This document shows positions 53,237 to 63,689 of a stretch of 64,000 nt of DNA, one piece after another. The translations under genes and the position numbers were made by a program. The first letter of the stretch is position 1, and every line of letters begins with the position of its first letter. The notes under the pieces were generated by a model. It saw nothing but the letters and a program-made list of their open reading frames with translations, had not been told where the DNA came from and searched no databases. This DNA is from Arbacia lixula (taxonomy: Eukaryota; Echinodermata; Echinoidea; Arbacioida; Arbaciidae): the NCBI GenBank assembly GCA_963669155.1, contig OZ022597.1, positions 12,525,946 through 12,589,945 on the forward strand. The letters run 5' to 3'.

Positions 53237-53583
53237 GACACACAAAGCCAACGCCTTCTTTCCATCTCTCAAATGAAAATCACAGAAACATACAATCACT
53301 CTGTGGATATCCATGTTCCATTACATACTGACCATTGAAGACACATTTTCAATCCATATCTCTCAAATACAGTACAGACATTCACTTTGGCCCGAATTTT
53401 GAACAAAGACTTAGAGCAGACAGCGTACTAAGCCTGCAGGGTGTTTCACCTAGATGTGTATAAGTTATATGCATGACTTTACGCACGAGTGGTGACCCTA
53501 ATCCTCCTCTAGTCCAGATCCTAACCCTTAGCTAATATTGTCAAGTTTAAGCTCTTAATTCACATACGGTACCCTAAAGTACA

Positions 53584-54075
53584 GGGGTGGTATTCTGAGC
53601 ACCGTTTTATCTCTGTTCTAACTTTCAGTTTTATCTCTGTTGTAAGTCAGTGAGTTACAACAGCGCTAAAACAGTTGTTAAACGGTATTCTGAACACCAT
53701 TTTAACGGTGGTGTCAGGAAAACCACTCTCACCTCAACAACTATAATCAAGAGGAAATGTTGTTAGAGGTAGCATCTAAGAAGTTTAAACCAATCCGATT
53801 GTTTCCTTGACATGCTTGGGCAAAAGCGCGCAAAACGCGCCTTGCTTTAATATGCGCGTGTTACAGATATGGTTGTACTGTTTGCGCCAAAAGTTTCACG
53901 CGTGCGCACGAACTATGACAATGGCATGCGCGGACAAAGGGAGAGAGATAAAACATACGTTTAAAACAGAGTTAAAACAATAGTTACAACAGAGATAAAA
54001 CGGTGTTCAGAATACAGTACCGATTAGTTACAACAGACTTAAAACAGAGATAAAACAGTCTCAGAATACCACCCC
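53584..54075. mobile_element. MITE with GGGGTGGTATTCTGAG termini
   Basis: GGGGTGGTATTCTGAGCACC faces TCTCAGAATACCACCCC. Inner repeats of AAAACAGAGATAAAAC and its complement extend the arms. It lies between the acid phosphatase and acetyltransferase genes. Confidence 0.85.
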
Positions 54076-54170
54076 AGGTTTGCCACCCATAGAATTCCAT
54101 GTTGCACCTCAATCACAAAGAGCAGTATTTTGTCCAACATGGTTAACACTGATCGCCATGCAATATATCT

Positions 54171-54921
54171 TTGAAGGGATAACCCACCCTAAAATTAAGT
54201 TGGTTTAAAAAAAAAGCAAAAAGTTAAAAGAAACATTCATGTATTAGTGAAAGTTTGATGAAAAGGAAGTTATGGAAGTTTTGATTTTGTGATGTAACGT
54301 GCAAAGTGCTTTCCCATTCTGTATGTTGTGCACTATTTTTTCCATAAATTGCCTTTTTTTTTGTTCTTTGATAAAGGAATACATTCTTCTCAAAGCGGTG
54401 TATATGTTAGAACATGGGTCACATGATATATCAAATGTACAGGTGAAATGGTAAATATCTATTTAAATGGATATTTTAAAAAATAATGAAAACTAAAGTA
54501 CTTTTGGCACATTGTTGGGAGAATGAAAGGAATTGAAAAAACAATACTGCAAGGTGCGATTGAAGGGAAGCATTGCAGAGGTCGTCCACCTACATCTTGG
54601 ACCGACGACATAAAGAGAGTGTCCAGGGAAGGAATGAAGGGTGCAACACGATTGGTGGAACATCGAGTTGCATGGCGTGCTCTCGTGAAGACCAAAGCAG
54701 CGCTTCTCAGCACCTACTGATCTTGATTGATTGAATTTTTAAAAAAATGTACACAACATATGGGAGAGCATCTCGCATTTGACGTCACAAACATAACATT
54801 TCAAAAGATCATAACTTTCTTATCCTTTGACAGATTTTCGTCAAACCTTCAGTGATATGTTTCTTTCATATTTCTGCTTTTATGGAAACCTACTGAACAT
54901 TAGAGTGAAGTATCCCTTTAA
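54171..54921. mobile_element. Family A MITE with retrotransposon insert
   Basis: Ends AAGGGATAACCCACCCTAAA and AGAGTGAAGTATCCCTTTAA enclose about 250 bp of LINE-derived coding sequence near the middle. The element is flanked by ~30-bp near-identical direct repeats (TTAACACTGATC-CCATGC, 54143 and 54918). Confidence 0.82.
54493..54720 (+). pseudogene. Non-LTR retrotransposon ORF2 C-terminal fragment
   Basis: The frame reads GRMKGIEKTILQGAIEGKHC, RGRPPTSWTDDIKR and HRVAWRALVKTKAALLSTY with TGA. The LEKTILQG-x-EGKR-RGRP-x-W-DDIK pattern is the standard C-terminal end of LINE RT ORFs. No RT catalytic motif is present. Confidence 0.75.
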
Positions 54922-55391
54922 CACTGATCACCATGCAATATATCTTTAACCTGCAAGTGTCATGCTAATATATATATTGGTACAAAAGAGCACTTGTGTA
55001 CACTCCATTATTTAAATACAATGTATTTTTTATTCTCATAGCACATAGACAACTGCTTCCAACATGCATCATGTAACATTGATCAAGCATTATTCCATTT
55101 CTTTGATAATTTTATGAATGTTGCCATCACATACAAGCACTCTTACCACATTTTTTCATAAACATTGCTCATGTACCTTTCTTTCTTTCTCTTTTTTTGA
55201 CAGGATCTTAAGACTCAAAGTGGATACTAGAAAACAGAAGTATTCATAACTGCTTCTTTCAAAATAAAGAACTTTTCATGAATGCTTCTTTCAAAATAAA
55301 GAAATTTTCATGAATGCTTCTCTCAAAATGAGGATGTTTTCATGAATGTTTTCTTTCAAATGTAGAGGAAACCCAGTGTATTTCAGGCTAT

Positions 55392-55824
55392 TTTAAAGAC
55401 AGCCCGTCCCTTTTTCAGATCGTCACAAAACCATCGAAACATTGGCAAAACATATAATGAAGTGTTAGCAAGCTGTATATTTATAATTTGAAATTGATAC
55501 ATAGTGTAAAATTCAAATAATGCATGTAAACAATGTCTGATTAATAGTCTTTACCTCAGGCTCTTAGCAGCTTGTGTTGAAATATCTGCTTTATTGATTT
55601 CACACATGCATAATAACCACATAGATACTGTAACAAAGACTAATACTTTTTTCGTAGTACAAAAAAAGTCGGTTTGAAATTTAACGGCTGAAATTTTTTA
55701 TATATAGAGAAAGGTTCAACATGCTATATTCTTAGAAATGGTCTTGAATCACACTTTCTTCAATTTACGTTCGTGATAGACGATTTCAACTTTTAAGCTT
55801 GCAAAAGGGACAGGCAATCTTTAA
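55392..55824. mobile_element. Family B element, copy 5
   Basis: TTAAAGACAGCCCGTCCCTT to GGGACAGGCAATCTTTAA, internally shortened. It is followed (55825-56608) by the likely 3' flank of the acetyltransferase gene, where a loose repeat containing CAGCTGAAAATTGTGAATCA occurs at 56270-56600. Confidence 0.87.
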
Positions 55825-56608
55825 GTCTTTACTCCAAAACACAAGAAAATTCCTCTTCTCTGAAGACTACACCAGTCTCTTGGGACTTACCATGGTATAT
55901 GACAGAATGATGTAGTCTGTGTTGATTGTTTAATGAAAGGTCTCTCACAATTCTCATACTTTTAACCACATTCCATGGCTACATAGAAGGAAAGCCACAA
56001 TTTCACAAACCATCACAAAGAATGTAGTATAGTGTACCTCTATTTCAAAATTCACTCTGATTAAAAACATGATTCCGAACAAATTGATTAATCAATCAAA
56101 TTAATTTGTGAAGCAATCACTTTCTGGAAGTGGCTGTTATGTCACCACATCTGAACTAACAGCCCCAAATATTCAGACTGAAATCATGAAATAAGATCAC
56201 AACAGCGAACACGAGTTACCATTTGATCACACAACCTTACTTCTCAGCTTAAATTTTTAAACATTTTCCTGAAAATTGTGAATCACAAAAGAGTTATAAC
56301 TCCAAATGTGGATAGTCTCAGCTAAATGCCACAAAAATCAGCTGAAAATTGTGAATCACACAAAGGTTACAACATCAAATGTGGGCTGTTGTGAAGACCA
56401 CATATCTCAGCTGAAATTTCTGAAAACTTAGCTGAAAATAGTAAATAACATGATAATACAACCACAAATGCAGCTTGCCTTAGCTAAATGCAAATGACAA
56501 AATTTGCGACCGTAAATGTGGGCTCTTGTGGCGACCCATATCTAAGCTGAAAGTTCTGAACACTCCGCTGAAAATTATGAAAGTTACAACCGCAAAGTCG
56601 GGCTGGTG

Positions 56609-56913
56609 TCATGAGCCCACGTCAGCGCTGAAAGTTCCAAATATTTTTTGGAGCGGAAGGCCCGCGTCTCCTTTTGTGTACATGCGGACTTTCTCTCCGA
56701 TGAGCTCCATGCGGAGATCCGTGGAGAGGATCCTGGTGAAGGACGGGTTGCTGAGAGGGGCATCGATGTAGACGGTTTCATCCGGGATGTTGTGCAGCAT
56801 AGCGAGGAGAAGAACCTGCGCCACTGCGGTGTTCTGGGCGTACAGCGGTGCGATACGGTGCTTCTTCGACTGGCTCAGGCGGCGCAGGATGCCGTAGCCC
56901 ATGAGATTATCCC
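56609..56913 (-). CDS. Acetyltransferase exon 4 and stop
   Basis: GDNLMGYGILRRLSQSKKHR IAPLYAQN through VRMYTKGDAGLPLQKIFG; ends ADVGS-TGA. The R-x-Y-T-K-G...P-L-x-x-I-F-G ending is characteristic of the YitH-like C-terminal domain. Confidence 0.92.
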
Positions 56914-59900
56914 CTGTGAAACGATAGAAGTTAAAGGAATAGCTCACCCTGAAATCAATTTTGTCTCGATAAAAGCAGACAGATGAAAGAAATATATTAG
57001 TGAAGGTTTTATGAAAATCTGTCAAAGGATATGAAAGTTATGATCTTTTAAAGTTTTGGTCATGTGACATCACATGCAAGGTGTTTCACTAATATGTTTT
57101 ATTCATATTTCTTCCTTTATTGAAACCAACTCATCTTCAGGGTGAACTATTTCTTTAACAATGGTCAAGGGAAATACATTGCCCTAACGACCACCTGTAC
57201 AGAAAGACCACAATTCTTATTTCCTTTTAAACATGTTTCTCATTAAAACCTGTCAGGGTTTAACCTGTAACCAGCTGCCTATAAAACGATAGAGGTTAAC
57301 AATGATCGATGCAAATCTAACTGCATATCAAAATTGTACAGGTAGGATGGTTCACAAGATTCACTAAGGCCTTTTGTTAGATATCTGTGCTGAATGGGTA
57401 GTGAATACACTATAGAAAGCATAGCTCAGAGAAAGTTATAAATTAACTTAACTGACTTACCTCACATCATTATGCCAATGGTAATGAATTAGTTAATGTG
57501 TCAATGCCAATACATAAAAAGTTGCTAAAGACAAAGATAACTAGAGAAATGTTACTGCGCGCAGTTGACTGGTATGCCTCTGCCATCAGTTAAATGCCCT
57601 GACATATATAATCATTATACCAAGCTTGATGAAATTTGGTGAATGATTTTTTTTTAATTATCACGTAAACGAGATCCGGACGGACAGGCGGACAACCCAG
57701 GCAAATAATGCCATTCGGGCACTTCACTGTGAAGGCATAAAAAATTGCTTTTAATGGTATGTTGGAGTTGCAGTTTCTACATGCTTACCTTCGCTGAGTG
57801 CATACGAGTGGCCCAATGGAGGGGAGATATTGGCCCAGCGATACAGGAACTTCATCCGCTGTAGGTTGAAGAGGTCTTCGTCAAACTGGGCCACTTTGCT
57901 GAAAGGCATCTCTGGGATTCTTCTCACGATCTTGGTCGACTGCGCCTCAGGCAACAAAGACACCCCAACACCTGTCAAGGCATTGAAGACGAACCACCTT
58001 TTAAGATACTGATGATGATTAGTAAAGTTAATAATACTTAATACTTATAGTAATTAATAATATCAATGTAAATTGTGATAATAATATAATGATAATAATG
58101 GGAAGAAAGAGAAATAATGGCAATATGATACATTGAAATATCATTTGCAATATTTGTATACGCTGACAGAGGATATGGCCCTAATTTTGATGTTTGCACT
58201 TGACCTGTGAGGGCAGCATTATCAGGACATGAAGATTCATTTGCTTTCTCCTTTTGAGCTCATGAGGAACCATCTTTGGTTGCACTCTCAGAGTTCAAAT
58301 TTTCCTGGAGGCTCAATTAGAAAGAGATCAGGTAAAAGTTTTACAAAATGGCTGATGGAGGGATGCACAGATGGACAGAAGGGAGAAAGGTCAATTCGGA
58401 CCAGTCTATTTTCCCTTAATTATTTGTTCAGGCAGCACAAACAAGGAAAACATTTCTCAAGTACCTGTATAAAATAGAGAACCAGAAGTTTTCTCCACCA
58501 AGCACAGTTTAGCTGTTGCCCGCTGGGAATTTTGCTTTTTCTCCTTATTGCTATCATTATATCAATATCATTCATTAGACATTACTATTAGAATAATCAT
58601 TATTATCAATTACTATCAGTATCATAATTTCTACTGACCATTTTCATATTATTATGTTTGTTTTTTGGGAGGGGGGGTTCCCATGTTCAAGATTCAAGAT
58701 TCAAGATAATTTATTGTCATGTATAAAAATACACAAAATTTGCTTTCGGGTATAAAAGTTACAAACATGTTGGGGATATTTAGCAACAAACAGCAAGGGA
58801 CAGACTCATTCGGGGCTTCTTTCTAGCTCAGAAGGGACTCCCTGCTCCATATTGCGCATTCTGCCCTGGGGGCTTGTTTGTCCATAGAGGGGGCTAGATC
58901 AATCTGAGCAGCTCTGTGTGAACAGACCTTTATAGCAGCCGTTCCTCCAGGCTTCCTTGAAGCCCAGCTGGGAGCACTTGTCTGCCTCGTGGGCGTGGAC
59001 CTCGATGCCGATGTTCCTGTCGCCGAGGTGGTCCATGGCCGCCAACCAGAGAGCCTCCTCCACCCCGCTGTCTTTGACCTCGTCCTCCGCATGGCAGAAC
59101 CCTGGCAGAAGGGATGCAAATCAACCCATTCTTAAAGGGAGTATATTGTACTGGGAAGGCAAAAAGCCATCAAAAACGTGATCATGAGCAATCTTCTTAC
59201 CAATGGTCTTACATTCATGTATTGTCCATTTTAGAAACTTGCTGAAATTTATTTGCCCTCAAATGATCCATATTTGGAGTAATTAGTGATTGAATCACAA
59301 ATCCACAAACTGTTTGGGCTGAACATTTTGAGAATGCAAGTTTCTAAAATGGACAATACATGAATTTAAGACCATTGGTAAGAAAATTTGCTCACGATCA
59401 CCCTTTTGAAGGCTTTTTGCCTTCCCATACTCCCTTTAAATATTTACGGGCTGGCTTTTCGCCCCTCGGATACTGAGCAGAGCAACTCCTGCGTAATCTA
59501 CAATCTAATTCTACAATACACAACAGGATATTGGGAGCTATAACGCCATGTGCAAATAAAATCAGCTTTGATATAGCAAAATAAGACTCAAAGGGCATGA
59601 TCGTGCAGCTATATTCAATGCTAAAGTGAATATAGCTGCACGTTCATGCCCTTTGAGTCTTATTTTGCTTTATCAAAACTGATTTGCAGTCATTCAAAGC
59701 TGTAGCACTTCTTCACACGAAAGAAGTGCTACAGTAGAAACTAATTGATCTACTCAGAGCATAAGTACATCCTGCCAGGTACCCATTTATTACACCTGGG
59801 TTGAGAGGGACAAGAAAGACCATAACACCTTGTCCAAAAACATAAATACATAGAATAATTAAAGGTGGCTCCTTTTTTAGCCCGATGTCACAAGATGAAC

Positions 59901-60794
59901 ATCCAGGGGAGTGTTTCACCAAGCTGTTCTTAAGGTAAGAATGACTTAACACATGACTGGTGACCCTTTCTTCTGTTTAATCAGTTTCTCAATGTTTTTG
60001 ATTCCCACCAGTTTAAGTTGAAATCTGTTCTTTCTAAATCAAAATTGTTATAATGTTAACAAGCGTCTGAATACAACGTTTATGATTCCTCAAATTTGAT
60101 AGGGACTGTTGCAAATTAACTCCCACTATGTTTAAACAGGCACAAATTGAGTTCAAGAAGGGGTCACCAGTTGTGCATAGAGTCGTTCTTAGCTTAAGAA
60201 CAGCTTGGTGAAACACCCTCCAGAACTATATTTTGCATTATGCCATGAGAATTGTCTTTTTTTTTCTCACAGGTTCTTTTACTTCTTTTCTGGCATTATT
60301 GATTGCATGGAGAGGAAGAGGGGGGGGGGGGGGTTAAATCGCCTTAAATCCCCCATCTAATTTTGCCAATGAATGCAGTTAAGTTACTGGTATTTGCCCT
60401 TAGGTATGAAACCAACAGATATTTGCACAGTAGAGTTTGAACTGTCATCATAATCAGGAGCTTGATGAGTTTGTCCCTAGCTGACCCTACCTATAAAGCC
60501 GAGTGCATCTGTCCACCTTACAGCTCCAATCGTCCCGATAATATCACCCGTTTGGTTCAGAGCAATGAAGAAACCGTCTGGATCCACGCTGTGAAGCTGC
60601 TTGAGGTCGTCACTTGGTAGTCTGCTGCCCTCGTCTGTCTGACTGATGGCCAGGCTGGCAGCCTCCTTTTGGTGTAGTTTGCGCACTTTGAAGGCACTTG
60701 CAACTTCATTTTCCGATGCAAAACATCTCCGTATGACTTTGAGAACCTTCCCTCTCACCCAGTGACGACCAGCTGCCCTTTGGAGACAGGCCAT
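56609..60794 (-). CDS. GNAT-family N-acetyltransferase with C-terminal YitH/Acetyltransf_18-like domain
   Basis: Four exons in transcript order: 60794-60491, 59101-58928, 57971-57789, 56913-56609; phases 1-1-1 give 321 residues. The N-terminal GNAT fold shows VRKLHQKEAASL, GFFIALNQTGDIIGTIGAV (strands before the acetyl-CoA loop) and EALWLAAMDHLGDRNIGIEV...LGFKEAWRN. The C-terminal domain reads MPFSKVAQFDEDLF, FLYRWANI, NLMGYGILRR, KHRIAPLYAQN, ETVYIDAPLSNP, RMYTKGDAGLPLQKIFG. This architecture is common in bacterial YitH-like proteins and invertebrate DUF1248 proteins. The substrate is unknown. ATG at 60792-60794 directly follows an acceptor-like CTTCAAACTAG, so a 5'-UTR exon is likely. Confidence 0.87.
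56931..57159. mobile_element. Short family A MITE adjoining an acceptor
   Basis: TTAAAGGAATAGCTCACCC and GGGTGAACTATTTCTTTAA with a deleted centre. The left end is 17 bp from exon 4 of the acetyltransferase. Sequence 57160-57788 holds a decayed piece with CCGGACGGACAGGCGGACAA (57570-57740) and nothing else. Confidence 0.85.
57789..57971 (-). CDS. Acetyltransferase exon 3
   Basis: VGVSLLPEAQSTKIVRRIPE MPFSKVAQFDEDLF then RMKFLYRWANISPPLGHSYA. Acceptor CCTTGACAG, donor GAAG|GTAAGC. Confidence 0.9.
58684..58760. repeat. LINE/SINE-like 3' tail
   Basis: AAGATTCAAGATTCAAGATA followed by ATTTATTGTCATGTA is a pattern seen at the 3' end of many invertebrate non-LTR elements. No ORF is attached. The intron 58013-58683 shows nothing else. 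Confidence 0.45.
58928..59101 (-). CDS. Acetyltransferase exon 2
   Basis: GFCHAEDEVKDSGVEEALWL then AAMDHLGDRNIGIEV and CSQLGFKEAWRNGCYKG. The usual acetyl-CoA-binding R/Q-x-x-G-x-G/A loop is altered here (EDEVKDSGVEE instead of a YRGKGIG-like sequence). Two GC-rich off-frame ORFs here are shadows. Confidence 0.87.
59132..59438. mobile_element. Family D MITE, copy 5
   Basis: TTAAAGGGAGTATATTGTAC and CCCATACTCCCTTTAA, with deleted centre. It starts 31 bp from the acceptor of acetyltransferase exon 2. Confidence 0.85.
59558..59683. repeat. Long near-perfect hairpin
   Basis: AATAAGACTCAAAGGGCATG and CATGCCCTTTGAGTCTTATT form part of ~57-bp arms (also GCAGCTATATTCA/TGAATATAGCTGC) around a short CTAAAG loop. 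A second small hairpin, GTAGCACTTCTT/AAGAAGTGCTAC, lies at 59702-59732. It is intronic in the acetyltransferase gene. Confidence 0.88.
59909..60220. mobile_element. Family E long-subfamily MITE, uninterrupted copy
   Basis: GTGTTTCACCAAGCTGTTCT and AGAACAGCTTGGTGAAACAC. It shows the empty version of the element that holds D and F insertions at 46913-47836. A poly-G run follows at 60320-60335. Confidence 0.86.
60491..60794 (-). CDS. Acetyltransferase exon 1
   Basis: Starts MACLQRAAGRHWVRGKVLKV; the first ~30 basic residues could be a targeting peptide (inference). DPDGFFIALNQTGDIIGTIG is the GNAT central strand. Donor ATAG|GTAGGG, phase 1. Confidence 0.85.
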
Positions 60795-62344
60795 CTAGTT
60801 TGAAGAAGAAACAATTTGACCATGTCTGTCTCACAGACAGTGTCTTGCTCTAACTTGCTACCTCAACTTCTGAAGTATCTACCTAGCTATCACTGTGTTC
60901 TTGAAATTGAGAAGTTGCAAATCTTGACTAGACGCGTGGATGGTAGACAGGAATAACCATCTCATTCAGGGCATTCTTTAATCAAAATTATATTTTTAGA
61001 CGTTCAGAGGAGCTAGATGTAATCTCAACGGAGACTGATTTTTGGGTCTATGTGGTCGGTAAATTGTACTAGAAATCTAGGCCTATACCCATGCAGCCAT
61101 TTTCCCCCGGCCCTAGTGGCTAGTTATAGTTATAACAAGCACAAATTGACAAACATTGATGCGTTTTTCAAAAGCTGGATGCAAGACGCCCCTTCCTAGA
61201 TTCAAAGGTATGTCCAAAATTTCGATCAAAGAATGCCCTAAAATAAAAAATTAAAAATAAAAAAAAATGTAAAATGAGGCGGTTATTTATTCTGTAAGTA
61301 GCTCTTCTTAATTCTGCTCTTTGAGTCTTTCAACACGAAAATGACCAAAATAAAAAAAAATACCATGATAATGCTAGTCTGGGGAAACATAACAGACTGA
61401 AAATTAATGTCTGAATATTGAAAAAAAGTGGTTAATAAATCATGCATAAAACAAATGTAGGCCTATTCACTTTTCACAGCCTTGTACGCACATGATCAAG
61501 TCAGCAACTAGATTTGCGCCGGTCCCAGCCCGGGAGAAATGCGTGGCTGACTCGATACTAGTATCAGCAAGGGCAGCTGCAGTCGTAAGGATGGGAACCG
61601 CCCGGGGGAACCGGCGAGTAATTTATTCTTCAACATGTGACTTTAGATATAAAATGGTAATACCGAGTATGCAACATGTCTCGTTCCCTACACAAAAATT
61701 ATAGACTTACTACTCACTGTATCTTAGGCGTAGACGTACCGGAGACCCTGTAAGTCTAACTTAGTTTGGGACATCAGTTCACAGTCACACACATGTTGGG
61801 AAAGACTAGCACGCGTTGAACTAAACGACAACAAAATAATGTAGCATCGGTACGGTAGCTGTCGAAACAATGGGGGTTTGGGAAGTAGCACTCTGTATAA
61901 CAAAGGGAACCTCTTATGATGATATTTAACACAATTCATATCATCCCAGAGAGCCCTTTTACTAAAAGGAGTAGTGAAAACTATTTTGAATTTCGGAAAA
62001 GTGCATTGATTAGCTCCAAAATTTGGGCCGTTGAGCTCGGATGTATATTTTTTTACTGAAAGGTACCATAGTACTTGGAAATTATTATCTATATTCACAT
62101 ATATTCTAAAAGCTTTTCCCGAGTGCAAAACCTGGTAAGATGTGAACCAAATCTTTGTATTGTAGACAAGTGTTTTATCGTATTGTTAGAATTCAATTTT
62201 AAGTCATTATTGGTTGAAAGTTCGGAAGGCACAATTCATGATATCATTGCTAATTTAAACATGAACACTAAATTTTCTACAAACGTTTTCCCTGTGGCTG
62301 TGCACTGTGATGTGGAGGCTGCACAAGCAGCTAGCTGTGCCTTA

Positions 62345-62397
62345 ACCCTACAGACAGGGCTCCGCCGCGAAGCGGCGGCGGAGCCCTGTAGGGTTAG
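62345..62397. repeat. GC-rich hairpin (CTCCGCCGC...GCGGCGGAG)
   Basis: ACAGGGCTCCGCCGCGAAGC and GGCGGCGGAGCCCTGTAGGG fold into a 20-bp stem. It lies in the 2.47-kb head-to-head interval between the acetyltransferase and STRAP. The rest of 60795-63261 has no gene I can support; promoters of both genes should lie here. Confidence 0.8.
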
Positions 62398-63261
62398 CTG
62401 TGCCTGTGCTGACTTTACTGCGACCAGCCCGCTCACGCAGTGAGTCCCGGGGCTAGTGCTGACTGAACTCTGCTCTTTTCATCATGCGTGTTGAATGTAT
62501 GCATGTGTTGTGTAGAGCTTTTTCCTAGTAAACGAGGACAACTGTGAGACAATACTGTCTCGACGTGATGTAACTTTAGACATGACATCTTAGGGAACTG
62601 TATCTGTATATAGTGAGTGGTCCACAAACCGGCCCCCGCGTATTTCTGCTCAGTGCGCGTTATCCAAGAACAAGGTTGGATACACGATTGATTGTGTATT
62701 TATGCATTAGTAAACAAAATGCAGGATTTTCAGAAGCAAAATTAGACAAAATGTGCACATATTGAAATTGCACATTTTCGTTCGGAGCATCTCTGTTTTT
62801 CAACTTGCGTTCATACTTCCGTGATTTTCTCGTCGACCGCCGAAACTTTCCCGTCAATTTTTCACTACACTGAAACGATCATGATCGAGATGCAATACTG
62901 GTGAAATATCGGCACTGTCTTCGTCGGATTGACGGAGATATCGCACATTTTCTGTAGGTGCCGGTTTCAGGTTCAGTGATGTGAATGTGCGATGTTTTAT
63001 CGAGCGATATTCAAAGCGCAATTTCTCCGAAAGTTTATCGCTAATCATCAATCCAAAAATATTTTTTTTAAAGAGCATTATTTTGCTGAAGGCATACTTC
63101 TCGTTGTAGATGGAGCTGTTGCAGTATGTCAGTCTGAGTCTGAGAGATGTACTCTCCTTAATATTTGTCGAGGTGTATATTTGCATTAATTATGACTTAA
63201 ACAAAAACCTCTTTAAAAAAAAAACGTCTCCTCTCTTGGATATTTAGGAAGGAGGTTCAGC

Positions 63262-63382
63262 ATGTCGATCACATCTCGTCAGTCCGCCATCAGCTGCCCT
63301 GGACATACCAGACCTGTTGTTGACCTTTCCTTCAGTGAGGTCACTCCGCAGCATGGCTACTTCATGATCAGTGCTTGTAAAG
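63262..63382 (+). CDS. STRAP: STRAP first coding exon (partial gene)
   Basis: ATG at 63262 opens MSITSRQSAISCPGHTRPVV DLSFSEVTPQHGYFMISACK and a phase-1 donor AAAG|GTAGGT. Vertebrate STRAP begins with the same CSGHTRPVVDLAFSG...YGYFLISACKDG, including a split Asp codon at this junction. STRAP is a seven-blade WD-repeat adaptor of the SMN complex and TGF-beta receptor signalling; only the first blade's start is here. The remaining exons lie right of the window. Confidence 0.9.
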
Positions 63383-63689
63383 GTAGGTTCAATAGTTTGC
63401 CTAGCATAAAGTAATGTACACTCCAGCTCAAAGGAATTGGCATAGGGAAAGGGAAAGGGAAGGAGCTGCAGTATTAAACCGCGGTATATTTTGTCCAGTT
63501 CAACATGAAACATGATGCTTTTTAGGATAAAGCCATCCATCCATTATAGGTCTATGGTGAAATGTACACTCTTATTACAACGTTAATGGTGAATTTCAGT
63601 TTCAGTCAGTTTTGTGTTTATTTCATATTTAACGTCACATACAAAAATACATTACAGATCAGTGTGATGTATAATTCTTCAAATGAACC

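Noticed and set aside
58823..59124. Arg/Gly-rich ORFs in the two other minus frames
   Set aside because: Shadows of the GC-rich acetyltransferase exon 58928-59101.
62992..63189. 65-codon ORF just upstream of STRAP as an upstream gene
   Set aside because: No splice context or homology; more likely STRAP 5' flank or UTR.
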